Origin: Eustoma russellianum
Taxonomy: Eukaryota > Streptophyta > Magnoliopsida > Gentianales > Gentianaceae
NCBI GenBank assembly: GCA_036186865.1
Contig: AP025053.1
Location: 34,650,477 to 34,714,476 of the forward strand
Direction of reading: 5' to 3'
Length of the DNA: 64,000 nucleotides
Made by a program: the position numbers and the translations under genes. Each line of letters begins with the position of its first letter. Positions within the stretch are counted from its first letter, which is position 1. Positions 1 through 12,894 of this stretch are shown here, piece by piece. The notes under the pieces are model-generated. The model was given only the letters and a program-made list of their open reading frames with translations. It was not told the origin of the DNA and made no database searches.

Positions 1-663
1 AGCTCAACCTCCCAGACCTGCTGGGGTAAAGATAATGTTGAGACCTGCTCAACCTCCCAGACCTACTGGGGTAAGAATATCGGGAAACCTGTCCCATCCT
101 GTTGAGACCTGCTCAGCCTCCCAGACCTGCTGGGGTAAAGATAATGTTGAGACCTGCTGGGGTAAAGATAATGTTGAGTCCTGCTCAACCTCCCAGACCT
201 GCTGGGGTAAAGATAATGTTGAGACCTGCTCAACCTTCCAGCCCTTCTGGGGTGAAAATATGGGAACTTATCCCGTTTGTTGAGACCTGCTCAACCTCCC
301 ATACCTGCTGGGGTAAAGATAATGTTAAGACCTGCTCAACCTCCCAGACCTGCTGGGGTAAGAATATCGGGAAACCTGTCCCATCCTGCTGAGACCTGCT
401 CAGCCTCCCAAACCTGCTGGGGTAAGAATATCGAGAAACCTGTCCCATCCTGCTGAGACCTGCTCAGCCTCCCAGACCTGGTGGGGTAAAGATAATGTTG
501 AGACATGCTCAACCTCCCAGACCTGCTGGGGTAAGAATATCGGGAAACGTGTCTCATCCTGCTGAGACCTGTTCAGCCTCTCAGACCTGCTGGGGTAAGA
601 ATATCGGGAAACCTGTCCCATCCTGCTGAGACCTGCTCAGCCTCCCAGACCTGCTGGGGTAAG
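1..663. repeat. Composite minisatellite, 45- and 64-bp units
   Basis: About a dozen copies of a unit built around CCCAGACCTGCTGGGGTAA follow one another. Two main spacings alternate: about 45 bp (ending in AAGATAATGTTGAGA) and about 64 bp (ending in AATATCGGGAAACC plus TGTCCCATCC). One copy is shortened to 27 bp. The array runs off the left edge, so its full length is unknown. It lies on the internal side of the LTR and primer-binding site at 1.5-2.4 kb, so it is most likely a tandem array inside that LTR retrotransposon. The small ORFs across it change frame between units and are not considered genes. Confidence 0.85.
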
Positions 664-964
664 AATATCTATGCCCCCACTTTCGCCGTATGTGATATAT
701 AGACATATTATTGAACCACACACCATAGGGTGATTTAACTTTCTTGGCTGAATGCCAAATAAGAATATCCAATTGAATAGTAGAAACTGGTCCCTTGATA
801 ACGTAAGACTGAGCCAGAAGATACCAGAGAGTTCCACCAGAGATTTAACTTTCTTTTGCCAGAGATTTTTTCCTCATGTAGGAAAGGATATGGGCTTTTG
901 AAGCCAGCAGAGAGTTCCTTTCTTTCCCTCGGCCTCCTAGCCGAATCTTGACAGAGCATCTTTC

Positions 965-1438
965 CTACAACGGTGCTTTGCCTTTATTGTCAATTTTTCT
1001 GCCATGTTTAAATGGCAAGGAGGCCTTCTGGGTACACTTTAGGCTCTGATAGCTAAACCTTTGTTCTGGCCGTCTCGCCTCGACCATAAACTCGGCCTGA
1101 CGTATGGGGGAATAACCAGGCCGAGTGGGAGAATACTCTAGATGTTCCAGTGGGTGAGAGTTACCAGAATGGGACCTAATGGACTTTGCTGCAGATGCCT
1201 TCCCCTTCATTTTCCTCACTACTGCTTGGAAGACCTCTGGGTTCTGAGCCACATAGCGAATGGCTCGCCTGTGCTCTTCATATCTGAAGGCAATGGGAGT
1301 TGAGGATTCTCCCGGCTTCGTAGAGCATTGATCAGTTTGTTGTTGAGAAGACCTTTGGCTCCTCTTGGATGTCGTAGGTTGCTTGGACCCTTGACTATCT
1401 CTTCTACCTATCTTTCTCTCAATAGCTTTCAAGGGCAA
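965..1438 (-). CDS. Unrecognised ORF in LTR-retrotransposon internal region
   Basis: An open frame of 157 aa, rich in Ser, Gln, Lys and Arg at the N-terminus, followed by a segment with several charged residues (AIRYVAQNPEVFQAVVRKMK). It starts about 90 bp inside the internal region after the LTR and primer-binding site, which is where a gag leader or gag N-terminus belongs. I see no zinc knuckle, protease or reverse transcriptase, and I cannot assign it to a named gag family. The frame ends before the minisatellite. It may be the remaining start of a gag gene or a non-coding stretch that happens to be open. Confidence 0.35.
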   Translation of the reverse strand: MPLKAIERKIGRRDSQGSKQPTTSKRSQRSSQQQTDQCSTKPGESSTPIAFRYEEHRRAIRYVAQNPEVFQAVVRKMKGKASAAKSIRSHSGNSHPLEHLEYSPTRPGYSPIRQAEFMVEARRPEQRFSYQSLKCTQKASLPFKHGRKIDNKGKAPL

Positions 1439-1507
1439 TTAGAAAAGCCATGAGTAATCGTTTTAGAGAAGCTTTGAGTAGCTGCTTTCTGGGTTAAGGG
1501 ACTAAGG

Positions 1508-1528
1508 GGCCCTCCTTCTAGCGCCAAA
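1508..1528 (-). other. Primer-binding site of LTR element
   Basis: Directly after the inner end of the LTR the minus strand reads TTTGGCGCTAGAAGGAGGGC. The TGG start right at the LTR boundary is what a tRNA primer-binding site looks like. I do not assign the tRNA firmly. It fixes the polarity of the element: 5' LTR on the right, body to the left. Confidence 0.6.
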
Positions 1529-2395
1529 TGATGAAGCCGGATCTTCACCAAGGGTCTAGATGACCTCGAAATAGATTCGTCAGTTAACTTGAAGAGTTTG
1601 TTAACTGGGATCGAAAGTGTGTAGCTGGAATAGCGCCAAATATCCTGCACAAAGAAGCACAGGTCAGAGGTCCCGGGGGTTGGTCCCGGGAAAAACCCTC
1701 CGACGCTCAAGTCAATTTGGGCCATATCTCTGTGAGATTATAATTTAAAGGGTGAGTTAGGAATTTCTCACAGTATTTGCCGAGGTGCAGAGTGTATGAA
1801 TTGGCTTTAGGGTATGAAAGATTGTGTCCCGGCTCCCCTCCTTTGTCTTGATTGGCTTGCCTTTATAGATTTTTTTCCTGCTTTAAGCCACTGATAGTAG
1901 CTTGGAGAAGACGCTTGTTTAGGACAGAAAACCTAAGATGTAATAGGTCTGCTGATGTGATTAATAGTCTGACTGATGTAGTCAATAGGTCGACCTGATT
2001 GATGTAACTAGTAGACCGACTGTTGTGACCTTGGCATGTTCAAGAAGAATAGCCCGCTGTAGTCACTATATTTGTAGAATATCTATGTTTGAGGGTCCCA
2101 CGAAATAATATCTTAGCATGGTTCATTTGCTGTGGTACACAGCTGAACCTTGTCGAAGTGCATGACTAGGCCTTGCCGAAGTGCATGACTTGGCCTTATC
2201 CCGTGGAAACTGTCTGAAGTGCGGCATTTGAGTATGAACTGAAGTTGGTGTCGAGGCTGAGACTGAGGTGCAACTGAGGCCGGACAGCCATGCTTAGGCG
2301 CTGAACTACTGAACTGCAGTACTTTGAATGCTGAGCTACTGAAATCGAGCCGTTGACTGTTGTTGACTAACAGATGGTTCAGTTATAGTTTATCA
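1529..2395 (-). mobile_element. 5' LTR of a partial LTR retrotransposon
   Basis: The 867-bp segment begins TGATGAAGCC and ends TTTATCA (TG...CA, with short imperfect inverted ends). It is homologous along its length to the solo LTR at 18,168-19,057, which carries a clean target duplication and so defines both ends. The shared motif ACCCTCCGACGCTCAAGTCA, read on the minus strand, resembles one I recall from plant Ty3-type LTRs. A primer-binding site and internal sequence follow to the left, so this is a true 5' LTR on the minus strand. The element continues past the window edge. Confidence 0.8.
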
Positions 2396-4470
2396 CGGCA
2401 TAAATATAATAGCAGTAGCACCTTGGCATTTTAGTAGCTTATCAACTCTATATTATTTGAATTCAAGAAAAAAGAAACTCTATTATTTCCTCTAATCTTT
2501 ATGTATCATATTACATACTTATTTATCCTGATTCATTTTTAGAGCTCTCATATAAATGAGAGACTACTAATACTGTAGATTAAATCAAAATTTGCAAGTT
2601 CGAATCTTGATAGCTATAATGTAATTGATTAAGACTTGTTATCACCTCGAGTTTCGGTTTGTATACTTTATGAAACCAAACCATGTTCTTTCAACCTAAG
2701 AGATCGCCGAATAATTTTAATTTGTATTTCTCACGAAACTCGTAAATGAAAATAAAAGTCCTCGAGATGAGATACTACCATTTATATCTAATATATTAAA
2801 CATGATAAAAGGTCGGATACAACCTTTCACGTCCCATATATTAAACATGATTATAAGGCGTTGATGGTCTGTGCGTTATTATAATTTGGTGTTATTGAAG
2901 ACAGACTTGACCTTTACGAAAAGCAATCCCCACTCAGCTGGTATTATTGGTGATAGCTAAGTTTTACTTTTCAATTTTGCATCCTTTGTCCTCGTGCTCA
3001 CTAGTTTAGCAAGTTAAATCAATTTTGGTACCTAAAGTCAAAATCCTTCGTCTCATGGTTTCCACCTCTCCCCTACATCGAGTATTGTGGATGATGCAAG
3101 CTAGGTGTTCAGCGGTTTCCTAAGTTGTTGAAGCCTCAAACAGTGACCTACATAAGGTGTCCCTACAAACTCCATTTGATACTCGGGTTGAAAATTGATA
3201 CAAAAAAAGTTCGAATCCAGGGACACGCACAGTATGAATACTCCACTTCTACTAGTTTGTTTGGTAACATATACATGTAGGTAATGCTCGAGGCTTAAAG
3301 TTATCTAAAGTTGGAAGACCTATATAACCTATTCATAGTTATAAAAATACTGGATTTTTTTACAATTGGCTGATGAAAGAAACATAGATAAAGAAAATAC
3401 GTGGCTTTGGAGAAAATCAAGTATGGTTATATATTAACTTAAAAAATTTAAGATTTTCCAACAACATTTAAAAGAAAAAGTCATTGCATATTTTTACTAC
3501 ATTCATTCATCTGTACATGTAATTTACGTAGAAGAAGAAATAATATTGACACCAGAATCATCCTATTACCATCACATCCTTCTGCTCCAAAGATTGTTAC
3601 AGGAAATATTCTTAACTCGCACAAAATTAGGAGTTATCTATCAATAAGTTGAATAATTTTTTTTTTCAAAAAAAGAAAGAGGGGAGGGGGAGAGGAGGTT
3701 GTTGTTGGAACATGACTTCATTTTGATGAAGTTAAAATTTGTTTGAAAAATGGTGAAATGATATTTTGTAATTTGCAACGAAACAACAGAGAAAAACACA
3801 CTTTGAGACATAGATCGATTACTTCAGTCTTTAAAATGAGATTTAGGTCGATCTATGTAATAATTGTACAAAATTGAAAACTTATTACAAATACATTGAT
3901 CTCTCACATAGATCGATCGATTATACATCAGTCTCTCAAAGAAGAGACATTGATCGATGTACACAAGCAAGATGCAAAACTAAAACTGCACTGTCTAATA
4001 AGAGCGTTCTTGACATCACTTTGATGTGTCACTTTGGTCGGCAATATGAGACACAACATCCCCAACACGACAACAACGTGTATATATTCTTTACGGGTTT
4101 GGACTCGTATAGCACGGAACAGGTTAAAGTCAACTTATGAGCTGATACTCCAACTCGCCTGACTCGTGAAAAGAAATTTTTTTATTAATAAAAAAAATCA
4201 AACCTAAACATCACATATCAACACGAACCAAATATGATTCACTAACTCGAATCTGACCCATTAACCTCATTTTATCCTGACTAAATATTTTGAAATTTTT
4301 GAGTTGCTGGGTCAACACACGACTCGTAATTCTGGTATGTTTTGATACAATTTTAGAAATATGAATCCACTAAATTAACCATAAATGTAACAATTAAACA
4401 CGACCTATTTGTCACTTTTATTTAGAGGGTCTAACAGTAAAAGCCGCCAATGTTTAGTGGATCCAACAGT
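2396..4470. other. Intergenic, no gene seen
   Basis: AT-rich spacer between the LTR element and the NOP14 promoter. Short ORFs (for example 3874-4140) show no codon pattern or known motif. A purine-rich run lies near 3,660-3,700. Nothing else could be supported. Confidence 0.6.
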
Positions 4471-4476
4471 CAGCAA

Positions 4477-4608
4477 AGCCCATGAGCAGGAGACCTATAA
4501 GCTATAGCCCATGACGAATGGGTGCACAGTCAAGTCCAATCTACCAGCTTGTCTGAAGCATCTCTTTCCTCGGATCCTTCTCCAACCATCTGCAAAACCC
4601 TAAACCCT
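4477..4608 (+). promoter_or_regulatory. NOP14 promoter: site II and telo-box motifs
   Basis: Two AGCCCA motifs (site II, TGGGCT on the other strand) lie at 4477-4482 and 4506-4511. A telo-box AAACCCTAA lies at 4595-4603 and overlaps a second AAACCCT. In plants this pairing is typical of promoters of ribosomal-protein and ribosome-biogenesis genes, which fits NOP14 starting at 4681. The motifs are seen directly; co-regulation with ribosome synthesis is inferred. Confidence 0.65.
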
Positions 4609-4680
4609 CAACCGGTTTTTTCAGTCTCGCTTTCTTCATCTCCCGTACCTGAATTCAGGTTGTAGAAGTGAGAATTCGCA

Positions 4681-7600
4681 ATGGGGAAGAAAGAAAGCTC
4701 AGGGACGAGCAAGCCCAAGAAAAACAAAAAGAAAAGCAATAAAAAATTAGGTCCTAATGCTGTAGCTATGAAGCATAAATCTTCAGCACAGCAGCCGAAA
4801 AATCCGTTTGAAACTCTCTGGTCTCGGCGAAAGTTCGACATCCTTGGTAAAAAACGTAAAGGTGAAGAACGTCGTATCGGGCTCGCTCGCTCCCTTGCTA
4901 TCGAAAAGGTTACTTTCTTCAAAATATGTCATTAGAAGCTTAATGGTTGCTGCCGGAGTTATTTTAATTTTGGTGATATTTAGTGGAATTTGGATTTTGT
5001 GATATTCATATGAAAATGAATGATAATCCTTTGACTTACTGAATTTGCATCTTCTTCTTCTTCTTCTTTTACTCATGAAGTAGAAATTTTTATTTCTTTT
5101 TGTTGAATTCTGTCTGAGGATTAGTGCATGATGTTTAACTGCAGAGGAAAAAGACTTTACTGAAGGAGTACGAGCAGAGTGGCAAGTCATCGGTATTTGT
5201 GGACAAGAGAATCGGGGAGCAAAATGAAGAGCTTGGTGAGTTTGATAAGGCCATTATGAGGTCACAAAGGGAACGGCAACAGCAGGTGAGTTTTTCGAAA
5301 TGTTGCCGCTTGCATGTAGGAGTAATTAAGTTTTACATGATTGTTTCTTTTAAAGGAGGTGTTTATCATGCTTTTAATTGATATTATTTTGAGTTGAATT
5401 ACTAGTTTTCTTGAGGGTAGTATCTGAAGTTGAGTTTCTGGTTTATACTTGGCCTGAGAAGCAAATTGCTTGACTACCATGTTGCATCTGATTTTTCTTT
5501 GTTTGACGGATAATATGGTTTTCTACGTTTTCATTTTGATAGATGAAACGGAGCAAGAAAAACAAGTATAATCTATCTGATGGAGAAGAAGATGAGTTCG
5601 ATATGCTAGGAGGTGAGCAGTTATTTGTTAAGGATGATTTTGAGGATGAAGTACCATTCCAAGGGGACGAGGATGACCAGGAAACTATGGTCCGAAGTAA
5701 GAACCTCTTGCATAGCACTAGGCAGTTGATATCTTCTTTTGCTTGTAGGATGTATTTGTGCTGAACTGGAGGAACATGTTTTACAATCATGGTGCTACTG
5801 CTGCGTCTCCTTCTGTGTTTAACATGTAATCCCTATGGAACATAACTTTTTGATTTAGACTGTACATGATTTTGTTAGACTCAAATGTATCAATATATGT
5901 AGGGAAATTCTATGTGCATACTAATATATGATCCAAAAATTGCTGCTTCAAACTGTTCCACATAAACTCATTCATTCAATGAGCTATGCTGGAAAATTGC
6001 TTTTAAGATGCAACTTTGGTTCCAAGATCCAGTTTTTATGGTTACTGTGCTGTGGCATAGCCCTGTTTTGCTTTGTAATGGATGGTTTGTAGTCTTCTGA
6101 ATGTAAGACACTGGTTTTTGTGTAAGCTTTTCTATGTAAATCTTGTGTACTCCCCATCAGTGGAGCTTCTCTCCACTGCTTTTGACTTATTGGAGGAGTC
6201 TTTTGGATTTGTTTTTAAATCATGCACAGGAGAATCGATTGGCACTAGCCTAAGGTTAGGATATCCTAGAAAACGTTTTGTGCCTCTGTATTTTGACTTT
6301 GAGCAAGTCATGCTTGTTGTAGCCTGCCTCGGGCAAACAATATGTAAAGATGCCTAATTTAGGCTTATTTATGAAATTTTACTTTTAAAAAAAAGATAAA
6401 TTAGGCACATTGGTTTCTGGCCGTGATTTGTCGATTTTGTTCCTTTTTGAAAATTTACGCTGTAAATTTACATATATTTTCACTGTTCATCAGGTAAGTT
6501 CGACATTATGGGCATGCAACCTCCTGCCGACATGGAACAGGCACTACAAAATGGTGTATCAGAAAGAGGAGATTCTGTAAGAAGCTCACTTGTCTGCTAC
6601 TTGATATAACTATCAGTCTGCGTTGCATCCTCTCGTGTTTGCATAATTAAATATGTTTCAATAATGCATGTTCGATTCAGTTTCATTTTCCCCCTCTTTT
6701 AGTCATCTGTGGTGTAGTTGTACCACTCAGATTTGCTGCTCCATCAAGTCATGATAAATGCACCTCTCTCTATGCATTTGGAAGCTTAATCTCTTCAGTG
6801 CTTTCTATTCATACCACCCCAATATCTGATGTTAGTTTCCAGTTGTGCCATTGTCCTTTTTATCCATTCTTTCAAATTGACCTACCTCACAAGCTTTCTC
6901 AATTTGCGTGTGATTTATGCACCCGAAGTTACCTCTTAGAGTCTAGTCGTATGTGAATGAGTCTATCCAGGAGGAAACAAAACTGATTGTATTGTTTCTT
7001 TTACTTATTCTATTGCTTTTTTCTTTTTTTTTCCTGCAGAGAGAAAAGACGAAGAAAGAGGTGATGGAGGAGATAATTTTCAAGAGTAAATTATACAAGG
7101 TCGTGGCAGTTGATATTTTTGACCAGAAAACCAAATAATAATGATTTCATAGTGAAGAGAATGCTGATTTTGTTTGTTTTGTTGCCTTTCTTCAGGCCCA
7201 AAAAGCAAAGGACAAGGATGAGAATGAACAGTTGATCGAGCAATTGGACAACAAGTTTACATCTATGGTCCAATCAGAGGCGCTGAGGTCATTGACCCTA
7301 CCAAACAAGATGCATGCTTTGAAAGCGCTTGTTAACAAGAGTGGTTCTCGTGAAGAAGTAAAGAAAAATGATGTAGGTGCTGCCCATGGAGAAGTTTTAA
7401 CTCAAAAGGTACTACTTATCTTCCGCAGCATTGTTTTCTTACCATGTCTTGGTTTCCAGGAATGGAAAATATTGTCTTTTAAAATGAACAACTGACTTTA
7501 AAGGCCCCCCTGGTCTTTTTCTGCTAATGTGTTTGATGGTATTTATGTAAGTGTCTCCTCTTGTGATTGTCTCTATTGTTGAGTTGATGCTATTTATCAG

Positions 7601-10600
7601 TTGGGGCTGAATACATTTATCCCCTTATCCATTTGGTGTTCTTTATCCAATTCATTGACCTTGTTATTAACTTCGGTAGGAAGAACCTGATTCTTATGAC
7701 AAGCTTCTGTTCTCCATGGCGCTTGATATGCGAGCTCGTGCAGCGGACCGTACTAAGACGGCTGAAGAAGTTGCCGAAGAGGAGAAAGAGCTTTTGGAGC
7801 GATTAGAGGTACTATGACTTGATCACACTATTGGACTCCTATTGCATACTTATTTCCCCTGATACTTGGATTCTGCTATTCAGTTCATTAAGTTGATGAT
7901 TTATGAACGCTGTTAGCATGATTATGCAATATACATATTTCAGGGTGCATTGTCTTTGACCTAGACGTCCGGCTTTTTTGTAATTTTGCAGAAATAACTC
8001 TCGAAGTTTTTATTGAAACCTCTTGTTCCATTCAGGCATTACTCTGTTTTCAGTGAATAGAGTATCCTGACAATTTGTGTCTGTTGAGGAAGATTGCTTT
8101 GGTTATATGATTTCCGTTGATGTTGTTCTCATTCCTTGTTTATTGCAGTTTCTTGCTATCTTGTCAACAGGTTGAAACTGTTTATAGCTGAATTTGCCTT
8201 GTTTATGCTCACATTATTCATGCTTGAAATGTGAGGAGATGTGGGTGTGCCCTTCGGTCAATGTGAAATGTAACCTTTTATGTGAACTTACCTCCTTTTA
8301 TTTTTCTTTTATTGTTTAGGCAGAAAGGCAGAAGAGGATGGTTGCTGCCGAGGAATCAAGTGGTGAAGATGATGATGTGCCAGCCGGACGCCAAAGATCT
8401 ATATCTGGTGATGACCTTGGTGACTCGTTTTCATTAGATGAAGAGCAAAGAACTAAAGTTAAATGGATTGAAAAGGTGTTGAAAAGGGAAGGTTCGGATG
8501 ATCCTGAGGAGTCTGAGGGTAGTGATGGTGAGGATGAGGATGTAGATGAGGAAGGTGAAGATGAGGAGGATGGAACTGATGAGGAGGATGGAACTGATGA
8601 GGACGGTGAAGTAAGTGAAAAAACTCGTTCTGTGAAAGACTGGGAACAAAGTGACGATGATGAACTTGACACTGATCTGGAGGAGGATGAAGATGAAGAT
8701 GGTGATCAGGTAAAATTAAGTTACCAGAAAAAGGCACCTAAAAAAACCCGGAGGCAAGGTGGCTCAGTTGATTCAGAAGAAATAAAAGTAGAAGTGAAAC
8801 AGAATCTACTCCAAAATGAGGAACTTCCCTACACAATAGAAGCTCCAAAGAGCTTGGAAGAATTTACTTCCCTGATAAAGAACCGATCTCATGAGCAAAT
8901 TGTTGAGGCCATCAGGAGAATTCGCAAGTACAATCCCATCACTATTGCCGCAGAAGATCGCAAAAAAGAGAACCGGAAGAAACTGCAAGTGTGTTGCCTT
9001 CCTTATTCTACTGCTTGTAACGAGTCGTTTCTAATTATCTTTGCTCAATAGATTTTCATTTTGAGATGGCTAATTTTAAATCTTCCATCCTTTGTGTCTA
9101 GGTGTTCTATGGTGTTCTATTGCAATATTATGCCGTTTTGGCGAATGAGAAGCCCTTAGATTTTGAGCTTCTCAATTTGCTCGCCAAGCCATTAATGGAG
9201 ATCAGTGCAGAGATACCATACTTCGCAGCAGTATGTGCTCGTGAACGGCTACTTCGCACTCGTTCACAGTTCGTAGAGGACATCAAGAATGCAGGTTGGA
9301 TTTAGTATTGTAGAAAAGCTTATCAGTAACCAGTTCCTTCGGGAACGTTGGCTCTTCTTTGTTACCTTTATGGTCGTTACATCTTCATTTCTATTTGTTG
9401 CAGGAACAAGCTGTTGGCCTTCTTTAAAAACCTTATTTCTTTTTAGGCTCTGGTCTATGATCTTTCCGTGCTCTGATTTTCGGCATCCAGTAATGACTCC
9501 TGCAATCTTGTTGATGTGTGAATATCTGATGCGCTGTCCTATCACATCTGGTCGGGATGCTCTTGTTGGTTGCTTTTTATGCTCTATGATCTTCTCAGTA
9601 GGTTTCCTTTTCCCATTTTCAGCTACTTGCTGCATTATATTTCAGCTAATTTATTTGCATTCTGTTTGTATACCTTTTTTCTTATTTCCGGAAACGGTAC
9701 ATACATACGCACGTATATATGTATCTGTGCTTTACATGTAATATGTATGTATGTATGTATATCAAATGCACTTACATATACACGTGCATTGATGTGTAAT
9801 GCACATATGTATATGTACATTCTGTTGGTTTTTGGAAATACACCGAAACAGAGCTTTGACTGGCATTTTGTTTACCTTTTATGCAGGTCATGAAGCAAGC
9901 TCAAAAATATTGTCCCGAGGCGTTGTTATTTATCCAAAATTTGCTTTTCACAGCTTTGAGCCAAAAAGAGAATAAGTCTGGAGATAACCGGGTTTGTATC
10001 CGTTCTTTGTTATGAAGTATTTCAGTACTTTTCCCTTGTATTCTGGGCTTATTACTATGTGCATTTAAAAGCTTTTTCTGAGACTAACTATTTTTTTCCC
10101 CGTGATATAAGCAGCTATACCATCTTCTTGAACTGAAAGCGCCAAACCCTCTACTATGCATTAAGAGCCCTGTAGAAGAGATCAAATGCTTAGATTTCTT
10201 TAATTTGATGGAATTGTCTGAAGATTCTTCTCTTTTCAGCTCTGATACTTTTAGGTCAGTTTACTCTTGCCTGATTCCTAAATGTGTTGTGCAAGTTCCA
10301 TGAATCCTTTTTCTTTTTAACCCTGTTGATTTTGGTTGCAGGGCCAGCATTCTCTCAACAGTTACTGAAACTTTGAGAGGATTCGTCAACATCTACGAAG
10401 GATTTAATTCATTTCCTGAAATATTTATGCCAATTAGGAAGTTGTTATGTGAGTTAGCTCGGCAAATGCATATGCCATCGACATTGGTGGATAAGTTTAG
10501 TGATTTGGCCCAAGTTATTGAGAAGAAAAGTGCTGAACTTGAAGCCCTACGTCAGCCGCTTCAGATGAGGAAGAAAAAGCCCGTCCCAATAAGGATGCTT

Positions 10601-11012
10601 AATCCGAAGTTTGAGGAGAAGTAATGCTTTTTTCATATTTTTATTTATTTATTTTTTTTTTATTTTTTTGCATCCCTCGTTGCATTGAGAGCATCATATT
10701 GTTTTTCGTCAAGACCTAACTTGACTTTGATGGCTATTTTGTTCCAGCTTTATAAAAGGAAGAGACTATGATCCGGATCGTGAACGAGCTGAGATTAAGA
10801 AGTTAAAGAAAGCCCTGAAACGCGAAGCCAAAGGTGCTGCGCGCGAACTTAAGAAGGATAATTACTTCTTGTCTGAGCTAAAACAAAAAGATAAGGCATT
10901 GTTTGAGGAAGAAAGAGCTGAAAAGTACAGGAAAGCGAGCGCTTTCCTCCAAGAGCAAGAACATGCATTCAAGTCTGGCCAGTTGGGAAAGGGCAGGAAG
11001 AGGAGGAAATGA
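4681..11012 (+). CDS. NOP14: Nucleolar protein 14 (NOP14), 14 coding exons
   Basis: NOP14 is a nucleolar component of the small-subunit processome needed for 18S rRNA maturation and 40S assembly. Exons: 4681-4908, 5145-5285, 5543-5696, 6494-6576, 7040-7099, 7196-7408, 7680-7808, 8320-8988, 9102-9294, 9404-9597, 9887-9991, 10115-10254, 10342-10620, 10748-11012. They sum to 2853 nt, in frame throughout, giving 950 aa. Features: a Lys-rich N-terminus (nucleolar signal type), FETLWSRRKFDILGKKRKGE near residue 45-64, a long Asp/Glu tract at about residues 397-467, the conserved block FRHPVMTPAILLMCEYLMRC around residues 645-670, and a basic C-terminus ending GKGRKRRK. Every intron is GT-AG; exon 12 has a tandem NAGNAG acceptor. 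The start ATG lies in a good context and follows a telo-box promoter. No lesions were seen. Confidence 0.93.
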
Positions 11013-12890
11013 AAATCAGGTTTCACAGCATGCATTTAGCAATGTACTTGGCATGTCTAAACCCATTTTGTAATAATCAATGTGGATTAGGCAGCCCTGC
11101 CACATCTCCTCTTGTTCTCATGTCATAATCTGTGTTCGGGCATGCACCTGAGTGTTCACCCCACATAGACCAAGGTTGAAGTTTCACGAGCAATTGAGCT
11201 TCACATGGCAGTTCTCGGGGAAGTCGAGTGCCCGGCGACAATTCCCTTGTGGAGTTTCGGAGGCTTCTGATATTTCCCTGGGGAAGGGGAGTTGTGGGAG
11301 CAATGGACAGTTGGGTGGAGGGTGGTTTGGTCATTTCCAGCGTTGATTGGAGAGGTATAGTAATTTTGTTAGTGTTATAGTTTTTGTATCATGTACTACT
11401 ACAATTTTGAGAATGCTGGTTCCAGCAGCAATATGTGGACTCATTTTTTCTGAGCAATTCAATGTTTTAAATAATTAGTTCCAATGTAGTTGAGGAGTTG
11501 AAGATCAATACATTCATTACATAGCATGGCATGATATCATGGTTATATGGGGTGGATGGAAGAAGGTTACATTCTTAAATATATCAGCAGTTAAACATGA
11601 CTGGCCGGAGCAGTACAGATCGTGACGTGATGATCTTCCAAGAGGAGAGTGGGCATGAGAGCAGCAAATTAATTAGACACATTGTGTGTGTGTGTGTGTG
11701 TATTGGGGGGGAAAGGGTATCCAGTGGCTAGAGCTTAAACACTGGGTAAGAAAGGTAAAGCTAGAAAAGAAAGAAAACGAAAAACCCACTTTTTAATTGC
11801 TTTACTCTCTCTAGATTGCTAAACTCCAGTGGAGAGAAACCAAGAAGAATAAAAGCAAGGAAACATGATGATGATAGATCAACATTTTGCTAAAGGTTGG
11901 CACTAGACTAGTGCGTATATTGTAAGCCACCTTTATTTATCCGGTTGTGAAATTGCCATTTCGGTTTTATATATGAAAATTTAAATTACAAAAAAAAGAT
12001 GATGATAGATCAACATTATCATATTTCTTTAGATGTTTTGGTTTATAGTAGAACATGGAGGGTCGGATGTACGCAACTATAACTTTAGATACTTTCATTT
12101 ATAACGGGGCATGGAAGGTTGGGGCATGGAAGGTTGATGTACACAACTGTACTTATATGTTATGTTTCTGATGTTAGACTTCCTAAGTGGTGTCGACTTC
12201 AGATGGATGGATGTATGTTGTACTCATCAAAAGAACAGCTTGAGATCAATATCGATCCAATGGTGATCTTGTTTCCAGTTTGTTTTCTTTGACAATATCA
12301 AGAACATGACCACTGCTTAATTTCTTTCTCAGATGTTGCTTGTTCGGGGGTTATGGATTGATATACCATTTTCTCCTTGATTATCTATTTCATGTTCTTT
12401 TTGTTGTCACTAAAATTTTATTTGTCATTTTACCAGTATGAAACTAACTTTATGATGCAGTTTTCATTAGGAAGACATTTGTTTTGATATATCTTCCGAT
12501 CACGTATAGATATGCTTTCGAAAATATTTCAATCCATTACTAGATAGTGAAATAACCATAACCACAAATTTAAATGTAAATTAGAAGAGGAAAACATTTT
12601 TTCCTAGAAGAAATAACATTCGATAGTAATTGTTTTCTAAAGTTTGTATTTCTTTACATGCTACTACTATTTTTCCCCCATAAAAACTAGTAGAAGTTTG
12701 GCGAAAGGTAAAAAGCATGGTGGTGGAGACCCTCGTCACTAAAGGAAAAAGTAGCAGACAGTTACTCATGACCTTGTTTTCTTTTTCTTTGGCGTGGAAT
12801 AATGCTCGAAGACGCGACTAAGGAAACATCCAAAGACTAAATAATACAACAACATTAACTTATTTTCTTAGAATCTTTCATTTATAACAC
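11013..12890. other. NOP14 3' flank and spacer
   Basis: Contains the NOP14 3' UTR (first few hundred bases) and then AT-rich spacer. A (TG)n microsatellite lies at about 11,683-11,701. A weak partial copy of the GGTCGGATGTACGCAAC repeat family occurs near 12,060. No further gene seen. Confidence 0.6.
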
Positions 12891-12894
12891 GGTA

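Noticed and set aside
1..663. CRISPR-like repeat array
   Set aside because: Units vary in length, abut without unique spacers, and lie in a plant LTR element; it is a minisatellite.
1429..1725. ORF of 98 aa on the minus strand
   Set aside because: It spans the LTR end and the primer-binding site, so it cannot be a separate gene.
3874..4140. ORF of 88 aa, plus strand
   Set aside because: No motif, no codon bias, AT-rich spacer composition.
8316..8737. Ser-, Pro- or His-rich minus-strand ORFs
   Set aside because: They are reverse frames of the Asp/Glu tract of NOP14 exon 8.
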